DNA from: Streptomyces bottropensis ATCC 25435 | GTDB taxonomy: Bacteria > Actinomycetota > Actinomycetes > Streptomycetales > Streptomycetaceae | Direction: 5' to 3' | DNA length: 64,000 nucleotides | NCBI RefSeq assembly: GCF_000383595.1 | Contig: NZ_KB911581.1 | Span: forward strand, 8,391,519 to 8,455,518 | Part shown: one piece after another, positions 8,418 to 14,814 of the stretch | Position numbering within the stretch: position 1 is the first letter of the stretch | Layout of the letters: each line of letters starts with the position of its first letter | Translations under genes and position numbers: made by a program | Notes under the pieces: generated by a model | Database searches by the model: none | What the model was told of the DNA's origin: nothing | Seen by the model: only the letters and a program-made list of their open reading frames with translations

Positions 8418-9207
8418 TGGTCTCCTTCGGCTCGCGTCCCGTTCCCGGGGGGCCGGCGAAGGCCTGGGCGATGTCCAGCCAGCGGTCGGCGTCGGCGCCC
8501 TCGGGGTGGAGGGCGAGGTCGGTGCGGTGGGCGCGCTGGGTGACCAGGAGGCAGAAGTCGAGGGCGGGGCCGCCGACGCGGTCGGTCGCGTCCTCGGGGC
8601 CGTACGTCCACACCTCGCCGGCGGGACTGGTGAGTTCCACGCGGAACTCCTCGAACGGCGGGGTGAGCCCGTGCACGCCGAACGCGAAGTCGCGGGTGCG
8701 GATGCCGAGCCGGACGATGTGGCGGAGCCGGTCGCCGGGGGCGATCCGGGGGACTCCGAGGGCGTCGGCGACGTCCAGGCCGTGGGCCCAGGTCTCCATC
8801 AGGCGGGCGGTCGCCATGGAGGCGGTGGACATGGGCGGGCCGTACCAGGGGAACCGCGCGCCCTCGGGCGCCGCGCGCAGGGCGTCCTCCAGGGCCGCGC
8901 GCCCGGCCCGCCAGTGCGCGACCAGTCGCTCGGGGGGCTTGGCGGCCCCTTCCTCCGCGCCGATGTCCACGAAGTCGCCGGGCGCGGTCAGCGCGCTCTC
9001 GACCTCACGGGCGAAGGCGGCCTGGTCGGTCACGGCCAGCACGGAGGAGTGGTCCGTCCAGGCGAGGTGGGCGATCTGGTGGGCGACGGTCCAGCCGGGG
9101 GCGGGCGTGTCGAGCGCCCATTGCTCCGGGCTCAACTCGGCGACGAGCAGGTCGAGTTGCTCGCTCTCGGCATGAAGGTCGTCGATCACGGGCGTGGGGT
9201 CGGCCAT
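8410..9207 (-). CDS. TIGR03084-type metal-binding protein (DinB/mycothiol-dependent maleylpyruvate isomerase-like)
   Basis: This is the first gene of the operon: 265 aa from the ATG at 9207 (MADPTPVIDDLHAESEQLD). The reading frame extends further upstream, but that part is low-complexity and lies beyond the promoter-like region. The four-helix DinB-like N-domain has WTVAHQIAHLAWTDHSS, with the histidine spacing expected of a metal site, and METWAHGLDVADALG in the middle. The C-domain contains SPAGEVWTYGPEDATDRV and resembles the mycothiol-dependent enzyme fold. The family name is recalled from its sequence pattern; no reaction is known to me. Its stop overlaps the AtuA start. Confidence 0.8.
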   Translation of the reverse strand: MADPTPVIDDLHAESEQLDLLVAELSPEQWALDTPAPGWTVAHQIAHLAWTDHSSVLAVTDQAAFAREVESALTAPGDFVDIGAEEGAAKPPERLVAHWRAGRAALEDALRAAPEGARFPWYGPPMSTASMATARLMETWAHGLDVADALGVPRIAPGDRLRHIVRLGIRTRDFAFGVHGLTPPFEEFRVELTSPAGEVWTYGPEDATDRVGGPALDFCLLVTQRAHRTDLALHPEGADADRWLDIAQAFAGPPGTGREPKETTR

Positions 9208-9235
9208 GGGGGGAGCATGGCAGCGGAGACAGAAA

Positions 9236-9251
9236 CAAGCAAGCGTGCTTG
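9236..9251. promoter_or_regulatory. inverted repeat, candidate operator of the acyl-CoA operon
   Basis: CAAGCA-AGCG-TGCTTG has perfect 6-bp arms and a 4-bp spacer. It lies 29-44 bp upstream of the first gene's ATG. CAAGC/GCTTG arms are common in TetR-type operators controlling acyl-CoA genes. No regulator gene lies nearby in this window, so the binding protein is unknown. Confidence 0.5.
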
Positions 9252-9373
9252 GATTTTTGGTCGCCGAGCCGCCCGGTCCGCCCGCCGCGCTCACGGGAGG
9301 GCGGGGGTGGAGACGCCGGGAGGCGGGAGAGGAAGCGGGAGGAGGCGAGAGAGGAGGCGAGAGGAGGTGTAAG

Positions 9374-9416
9374 TTGCAAAACTGATTACAGCCATGACTT
9401 AGTCCATTGCTTTGCA
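9374..9416 (+). promoter_or_regulatory. AT-rich promoter-like region before the RhtA-like gene
   Basis: TTGCAA at 9374-9379 and TTAGTC at 9398-9403 are spaced 18 bp and could form -35/-10 elements. TGCAAA (9375-9380) and TTTGCA (9411-9416) are widely spaced inverted copies flanking the unit. The stretch is markedly AT-rich against its surroundings. Assignment to a sigma factor is not possible by eye. Confidence 0.35.
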
Positions 9417-9495
9417 CTACCGAGTCCCCCATACTGAACGAAACGCCCTCTCCGCCCCTGCGAACCCCGCTCTCCGCTCTCCTTGGACGGCCCCC

Positions 9496-10473
9496 GTGAC
9501 ACTCCCCAGCGCTGACCAGTCCGCGCCCGCCGCAGCCGCAGCCGCGACCGCGCCGTCGGCCGGAACCGGGCTCGCCTCCGGCGACACCCGCGCCTCGCGC
9601 GCTCCACGGGGCCTCGGGTCACTCGGGCCCGTGGGGCTGGTGCTGGCCGGCGGGATCTCGGTGCAGTTCGGCGGGGCCTTGGCGGTGACGCTGATGCCGC
9701 GTGCCGGTGCGCTCGGGGTGGTGACCCTGCGCCTCGCGGTGGCCGCGCTGGTGATGCTCGTGGTCTGCCGCCCCCGGCTGCGCGGGCACTCGCGCACCGA
9801 CTGGAGCACGGTGGTCGTCTTCGGCGCCACCATGGCCGCGATGAACGGCCTCTTCTACCAGTCCATCGCCCGCATCCCGCTCGGCCCCGCCGTCACCCTG
9901 GAGGTGCTCGGCCCGCTGGTGCTCTCCGTCCTGGCGTCCCGCCGCGCCGTGAACATGGTGTGGGCCGGGCTCGCCCTCTGCGGTGTCTTCCTGCTCGGCG
10001 GTGGCGGGGACTTCGGCGCCCTCGACCCGCTCGGCGTCGCCTTCGCCCTGGCCGCCGGGCTGATGTGGGCCCTGTACATCGTCTTCAGCGCGCGGACGGG
10101 GAGGCGGTTCCCGCAGGCCGACGGGCTGGCGCTGGCCATGGTCGTCGCGGCGGTGCTGTTCCTGCCGCTAGGGATCGTCGAGTCGGGGACGCGGCTGATC
10201 GACCCGACGACGCTCGCCCTGGGCGCCGCCGTCGCCGTCCTGTCCTCCGTCCTCCCCTACACCCTGGAACTCCTCGCCCTGCGCCGCATGCCCTCGTCCA
10301 CCTTCGCGGTCCTCATGAGCCTGGAGCCCGCGATCGCCGCGACCGCCGGCTTCCTGATCCTCGACCAGGCCCTCGCCGCCACCGAGGCCCTCGCGATCGC
10401 CCTGGTCATCGGGGCGAGCATGGGAGCGGTGCGGACGCAGGTGGGGCGGGGGAAGGCGGGGGTTGCGGGGTGA
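9496..10473 (+). CDS. rhtA: EamA/DMT-family exporter, RhtA-like (threonine/homoserine efflux type)
   Basis: From the GTG at 9496 the protein is 325 aa. The frame is open back to a TTG at 9412, but that part has no membrane features. About ten hydrophobic helices follow an Ala-rich N-tail. The segments LAGGISVQFGGALAVTLMPRAGALGVVTLRLAVAAL, AAMNGLFYQSIARIPLGPAVTLEVLGPLVL and VLSSVLPYTLELLALRRMPSSTFAVLMSLEPA (cited piecewise) follow E. coli RhtA closely. The role would be export of amino acids or small amphipathic metabolites. It stands alone, converging with the GntR-type gene. The substrate is inferred from homology only, so the gene symbol is tentative. Confidence 0.75.
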   Translation: MTLPSADQSAPAAAAAATAPSAGTGLASGDTRASRAPRGLGSLGPVGLVLAGGISVQFGGALAVTLMPRAGALGVVTLRLAVAALVMLVVCRPRLRGHSRTDWSTVVVFGATMAAMNGLFYQSIARIPLGPAVTLEVLGPLVLSVLASRRAVNMVWAGLALCGVFLLGGGGDFGALDPLGVAFALAAGLMWALYIVFSARTGRRFPQADGLALAMVVAAVLFLPLGIVESGTRLIDPTTLALGAAVAVLSSVLPYTLELLALRRMPSSTFAVLMSLEPAIAATAGFLILDQALAATEALAIALVIGASMGAVRTQVGRGKAGVAG

Positions 10474-10503
10474 GCGAACGGGCGGGGAAGGCCCTCTCCG
10501 GTG

Positions 10504-11055
10504 CTACGGCCCCGCCTCGACCGCGATCTCGTAGCGCAGTCGCTGGCTCCTGGCCGGCATCACCATGCGGTCGACCTGGATCGGGCGGTCGTCGCGGTCG
10601 AAGGTGACCCTCGTCAGCCGGAGCACCGGTTCGTCCGGCGCGGTACGCAGAGTCGCCCGCTCCTCGTCGTCCGGGTTGTCGGCCGTCACGTCCTCGCGGA
10701 CGAGGGCGCCGATGTGGCCGAGCCGGGCGAGCAGGGTGACCGCTCCACCGGGGATCCTGGCGGTTCCGGCGAGAGCGGTGCCGCGCGCGATGCCGGCCGG
10801 GTAGTAGGTGTCGGTGAGTTCGTTCGGCCGGTCGTCGAGGAGGATCAGGCGGCGGCGTACGACGACCGGCTCCCCCTCCGTCGACCCGAGCAACCGCGCC
10901 ACCTCGGCGGGGGCCGCCACCTCACCTGCGTACAGAATCCGCTGGGTGCCCCGCCGCCCCTGCGCCGCCGCGTCCGCGCCCCAGGCGTCGCCCTGCCCCT
11001 TCTCCCTCGGAGTCAGATACGGCATCGACGTGCTGACCCACCTGTTCTCGTGCAC
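10504..11055 (-). CDS. UTRA-domain protein, GntR/HutC family without the DNA-binding domain
   Basis: From the GTG at 11055, preceded by GGAGG with a short spacer, the protein is 183 aa. It is essentially one UTRA ligand-binding domain: GTQRILYAGEVAAPAEVARL, EPVVVRRRLILLDDRPNELT, DTYYPAGIARGTALAG, VTADNPDDEERATLRTAPDE and PVLRLTRVTFDRDDRPIQVD. There is no winged-helix domain in frame or upstream. Such stand-alone UTRA proteins occur in Streptomyces and may act with a separate DNA-binding partner. It is divergent from the DUF952 gene and the two share a 48-bp promoter region. Confidence 0.8.
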   Translation of the reverse strand: MHENRWVSTSMPYLTPREKGQGDAWGADAAAQGRRGTQRILYAGEVAAPAEVARLLGSTEGEPVVVRRRLILLDDRPNELTDTYYPAGIARGTALAGTARIPGGAVTLLARLGHIGALVREDVTADNPDDEERATLRTAPDEPVLRLTRVTFDRDDRPIQVDRMVMPARSQRLRYEIAVEAGP

Positions 11056-11086
11056 GGAACCTCCCGGCCGTCGGACCTGTCTCCCT

Positions 11087-11096
11087 GTTGTATAAC
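11087..11096. promoter_or_regulatory. GTTGTATAAC: -10 element of a leaderless gene and possible GntR-like site
   Basis: TATAAC (11091-11096) ends seven bases before the GTG at 11104, the spacing of a leaderless transcript's -10 box. GTTGTATAAC is also a partial inverted repeat of the GT-TATA-AC kind bound by HutC-type GntR regulators. That fits the neighbouring UTRA protein but is only suggestive. Confidence 0.4.
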
Positions 11097-11103
11097 CGGG
11101 CCT

Positions 11104-11463
11104 GTGATCTACCACGTCGTCTCCCTCGCCGCCTGGAACGCCCGCCCCGACCAGCCGTACGCGCCCGCGTCGCTTGCGGAGGACGGGTTCGTGCACTGTT
11201 CTCCCGATGAGGCGACGACGCTGGCCGTCGTCAACGCCTTCTACCGGGACGCGCCCAAGCCGCTGCACGTGCTCCTTCTCGACGAGGAACGGCTGGATGC
11301 CCGGGTGGAGTTGGAGGCCGCCGCTCCCGCGCCGCCGCCGGGGGTCGGGGCGGACGTTCTGTTTCCCCATGTCTTCGGGCCGCTGAACCGCGAGGCCGTG
11401 GTGCGGGTCCTGGAGATCCGGTGGGACGAGGAGGGGCGCGCGATGGGGCTCGGGGCGGAGTAA
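11104..11463 (+). CDS. DUF952 domain protein
   Basis: The GTG at 11104 gives 119 aa beginning VIYHVVSLAAWNARPDQPY, then EDGFVHCSPDEATTLAVVNAFYRD and HVLLLDEERL, ending near LFPHVFGPLNREAVVRVLEI. These are the family hallmarks of DUF952, a compact fold related to ADP-ribosyltransferases and found next to varied metabolic genes. The ATG/GTG-proximal -10 box suggests a leaderless mRNA. No function is assigned to the family that I can state with confidence. Confidence 0.85.
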   Translation: MIYHVVSLAAWNARPDQPYAPASLAEDGFVHCSPDEATTLAVVNAFYRDAPKPLHVLLLDEERLDARVELEAAAPAPPPGVGADVLFPHVFGPLNREAVVRVLEIRWDEEGRAMGLGAE

Positions 11464-11534
11464 CGGGGCGGGCGTCGCCCATCACCGGGCGCCCGACCAG
11501 TGGCTCGGGTCGGCTCGGAGGGCTCGGTGCCGTT

Positions 11535-14522
11535 TCACCCGCGCGCCTCGTCCAGCCCCTCCGCCAGCACCTCCGCCAGGTGCAGCCCCCGTCTCCCCGC
11601 CAGCTGCTCCAGCTGGGTCCGGCAGGAGTAGCCGTCCGCCAGGACCAGCGCGTCGGCCGCCGCGTCCCGTACCGCCGGGAGGAGCTGGTCCTCCGCGCAG
11701 GCGACCGAGACCTCGTAGTGGCCCTTCTCGAAGCCGAAGTTGCCGGCGAGGCCGCAGCAGCCTCCGCTGAGGTCGCCGGTGATGCCGGCGGCGGCGCGGA
11801 GGCGGCGGTCGGGGGCGTCGCCCAGTACCGCGTGCTGGTGGCAGTGGGTCTGGCCGACGGCCGGGCGGCCGACGACGGGCGGGGTCCAGTGCGGGGCGTG
11901 GCGTTCGAGCGCCTCCGCGAAGGTGAGGACCGAGGCGGCGAGCCGGTGCGCCCGGGGATCGCCGGGGAGCAGTTCGGGCAGGTCGGTGCGGAGCGTCGCG
12001 GCGCAGCTCGGTTCGAGGACGACGACGGGGAGAGGGGCCGGGGCGAGGGCGGGGTCCTGGTCCGGGGGTCGCCGCCCCGGCGCGGGGGTCGTGGCCGCGT
12101 CCAGCACGTCCAGCATGTCCAGCGTGCGGCGCAGCACCGCGCGCGCCCGGTCGAGCTGGCCCGTCGAGACGTAGGTCAGGCCGCAACAGACCCGGCCCTC
12201 CCGCGCAGGCGCCACGATCACCCGCAGACCGGCCGCCTCCAGCACCTTGAGCGCCGCCTGCCCCACGGACGGCGAGAGGTACTCCGTGAAGGTGTCGGTC
12301 CACAGCAGGACTGTCGTCGCTCCGGCCGCTGCCGCGCGCTCCTCGTCCGTCTCCTCCGGCCTGCCCCGCTCCCCGAACTCTTTCTCGTACCACCGCGTGA
12401 ACGGCACCCGCGCGAGCCGGGGCAGCTCCCGCTCCCCCGCGATGCCGCCCAGCCGTTTCGCGAGCGCGGCCAAGGGGCGTGCGGCGGCGAGGGTGTTGAC
12501 GAGGGCGGCCGCGCGTGCGCGGGCGATCAGGCGGAGCCACTGCGGCAGCCGGCCCATCGTGTGGTGGGCGGCCGGGCGGCGGCGGCCGGCGTAGTGGTGG
12601 TGGAGGAACTCGGCCTTGTACGTGGCCATGTCGACGCCGACCGGGCAGTCGGAGCGGCAGCCCTTGCAGGAGAGGCAGAGGTCGAGGGCGTCCCGTACCT
12701 CGGGCGAGCGCCAGCCGTCGGTGACCACCTCGCCGGCCAGCATCTCGTGCAGGAGGCGGGCCCGGCCCCGGGTGGAGTGCTCCTCCTCCCCCGTCGCGCG
12801 GAAGGAGGGGCACATGACGGCTCCGGACGCCGGACTCACCTCGGTCGTCCGGCACTTGGCGACGCCCACGCAGCGCCGGACCGCCGCCGAGAAGTCGCCG
12901 CCGTCGTCGGGGTAGGCGAACTCCACCGGCGCGGGTGTGCGCGGCAGCACCGCGAAGCGCAGGTTCGCGTCGAGGGGGGCGGGGCGGACGAGCATGCCGG
13001 GGTTCAGGAGGTCGTCGGGGTCCCAGACGCCCTTCACCCGCTCGAACAGCCGGACCATCTCGGTGCCGTACATCGTCGGCAGGAGTTCGGCGCGGGCCTG
13101 GCCGTCGCCGTGTTCGCCGGAGAGGGAGCCGCCGTGGGAGGTGACCAGTTCGGCCATTTCCTCGGAGAAGCGGCGGAAGCGGGCGACGCCCGCCGGGGTC
13201 AGCAGATCGAAGTCGATACGGACGTGGATGCAGCCGTCGCCGAAGTGGCCGTAGGGCGTGCCCCGCAGGTCGTGGGCGCGCAGCAGGCCGCGGAAGTCCC
13301 GCAGGTACGCGCCGAGCCGGGCCGGTGGCACCGCGCAGTCCTCCCAGCCGGGCCAGGCCTCCGTGCCGTCGGGCATACGAGTCGCCGTACCGCTCGCGTC
13401 CTCACGGATGCGCCACAGCGCGCGCTGGGCGGCGGGGTCCGTCACCACGAGCGCGTCGGCGGCCCCGGCCGCGCGGACGATCGCGTCGGCGTGCGCCCGC
13501 GCCTCGGCGGGCGTGGCGCCGCCCGTCTCCACGAACAGCCAGGCCCCGCCCGGCGGAAGGCCGGTCGCCCCCGGCGGGACGAGGTCCGCGGCCATGCCCT
13601 CCACCGTGAGCGGGCGGTGCGGCAGCAGGCCGGGGGCGGCCTCGGCCGCCGCGCTCTCGTCGGCGTACGCCAGCACGGCGAGGGCACGCGCGCGGGGGGC
13701 CTCGACGAGACGTACGACCGCTTCCGTGAGCACCCCGAGCGTGCCCTCGGAGCCGCAGAAGGAGCGGGCCACATCCGTGCCGTTCTCCGGGAGGAGGGCG
13801 TCGAGGGCGTAGCCGGAGATACGGCGGGGGAGGTGGGGGAAGCCGGTGCGCAGGAGGGCCGGCTCGCGCTCCACCAGCGCCCTCAGACCGTCCGGCGCGC
13901 CCGACCAGCCCTGGCCGAGCCGCAGCGCCTGGCCCCTGGCGCCGGTCACCGCCAGCGCGCGTACGTTGTCGGCCGTCGTGCCCCAGGCGACCGAGTGGGA
14001 GCCGCAGGAGTTGTTGCCGATCATGCCGCCGAGGGTGCAGCGACTGTGGGTGGAGGGGTCGGGGCCGAAGCGCAGGCCGTGCGGGGCGGCGGCCTCCTGG
14101 AGCCGGTCCAGGACCAGGCCGGGCTGGACGACCGCCGTGCGTGCCTCGGGGTCGAGGGAGACCAGCCGGTTCATGTGGCGGGTGAGGTCCAGCACCACGC
14201 CCGTGCCCGTGGCCTGCCCGGCGATCGACGTGCCGCCGCCGCGCGCGACGACCGGGACGCCGTGCTCCCGGCACACGGACAGGACGGCCGCCACGTCGTC
14301 CGCGTCCCGGGGGGCGACCACGCCGAGCGGCACCCGCCGGTAGTTGGAGGCGTCCATCGTCACCAGGGCGCGTGCCGTCACGTCGAAGGCGGCCTCGCCG
14401 CGCACGCCGGCCGCCCGCAGCGCGGCAGGCAGCGCGGCCCGCAGCGCCGCCGCGTCCGCGTCACCTGCGGCGCCCCGCGCGCTCGCGCCGCCATCGGCCG
14501 TCCTGCCCCCGAGTTCCGTCAT
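11535..14522 (-). CDS. FAD-linked oxidase fused to Fe-S/CCG-domain protein (D-lactate/2-hydroxyacid dehydrogenase-like)
   Basis: This 995-aa protein starts at the ATG at 14522 (MTELGG); an in-frame ATG eight codons upstream is also possible. The N-terminal half is a VAO-type FAD oxidase (VVARGGGTSIAGQATGTGVV, GGMIGNNSCGSHSVAWGTTA, and later YGHFGDGCIHVRIDFDL and SLSGEHGDGQARAELL). The C-terminal half holds a cysteine motif LCLSCKGCRSDCPVGVDMA, a second cysteine set (CVGVAKC...MCPS), and two CCG repeats (RVCCGLTY and GGCCGLAGNFGFEKGHYE). This layout is that of GlcD-GlpC-type dehydrogenases feeding electrons from 2-hydroxyacids to the membrane. It is monocistronic. Confidence 0.88.
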   Translation of the reverse strand: MTELGGRTADGGASARGAAGDADAAALRAALPAALRAAGVRGEAAFDVTARALVTMDASNYRRVPLGVVAPRDADDVAAVLSVCREHGVPVVARGGGTSIAGQATGTGVVLDLTRHMNRLVSLDPEARTAVVQPGLVLDRLQEAAAPHGLRFGPDPSTHSRCTLGGMIGNNSCGSHSVAWGTTADNVRALAVTGARGQALRLGQGWSGAPDGLRALVEREPALLRTGFPHLPRRISGYALDALLPENGTDVARSFCGSEGTLGVLTEAVVRLVEAPRARALAVLAYADESAAAEAAPGLLPHRPLTVEGMAADLVPPGATGLPPGGAWLFVETGGATPAEARAHADAIVRAAGAADALVVTDPAAQRALWRIREDASGTATRMPDGTEAWPGWEDCAVPPARLGAYLRDFRGLLRAHDLRGTPYGHFGDGCIHVRIDFDLLTPAGVARFRRFSEEMAELVTSHGGSLSGEHGDGQARAELLPTMYGTEMVRLFERVKGVWDPDDLLNPGMLVRPAPLDANLRFAVLPRTPAPVEFAYPDDGGDFSAAVRRCVGVAKCRTTEVSPASGAVMCPSFRATGEEEHSTRGRARLLHEMLAGEVVTDGWRSPEVRDALDLCLSCKGCRSDCPVGVDMATYKAEFLHHHYAGRRRPAAHHTMGRLPQWLRLIARARAAALVNTLAAARPLAALAKRLGGIAGERELPRLARVPFTRWYEKEFGERGRPEETDEERAAAAGATTVLLWTDTFTEYLSPSVGQAALKVLEAAGLRVIVAPAREGRVCCGLTYVSTGQLDRARAVLRRTLDMLDVLDAATTPAPGRRPPDQDPALAPAPLPVVVLEPSCAATLRTDLPELLPGDPRAHRLAASVLTFAEALERHAPHWTPPVVGRPAVGQTHCHQHAVLGDAPDRRLRAAAGITGDLSGGCCGLAGNFGFEKGHYEVSVACAEDQLLPAVRDAAADALVLADGYSCRTQLEQLAGRRGLHLAEVLAEGLDEARG

Positions 14523-14740
14523 GCGTCCCAGGATGCACCCGACCACTGACAGTGACCGTGGAGCGACAGAGCGGCGATGACACAGCGGCGGGACGCCGAC
14601 GGGAGACCGGGCGGAAAGGCGGCGCGCCGCTCACCGGGTACGTTGGCTTGATTCCGGAGAGCTAACCGGAAACCGGCCAACCACCGTCACGAACTCCCAT
14701 ATAGTGACGCCCAATTGAGCACCAGACGTCGCTTCTCGTT

Positions 14741-14803
14741 CAGGGACCGACCGAGTTACCCATCCAGGAACCGACTGAGTTACCGAGTTCAGAACCGACC
14801 GAG
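14741..14803. repeat. three imperfect 24-25 bp direct repeats upstream of cvnA
   Basis: CAGGGACCGACCGAGTTACC (14741), CAGGAACCGACTGAGTTACC (14765) and CAGAACCGACCGAG (14790) repeat with a 24-25 bp period, about two helical turns. The array ends 12 bp before the cvnA ATG, so it lies in the 5' leader or promoter and is a candidate regulator-binding array. Confidence 0.7.
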
Positions 14804-14814
14804 GACACCAGCCG

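Noticed and set aside
11421-14549. 1042-residue open frame on the plus strand
   Set aside because: Antisense to the flavin/Fe-S oxidoreductase; low-complexity Arg/Gly-rich translation typical of GC-rich shadows.
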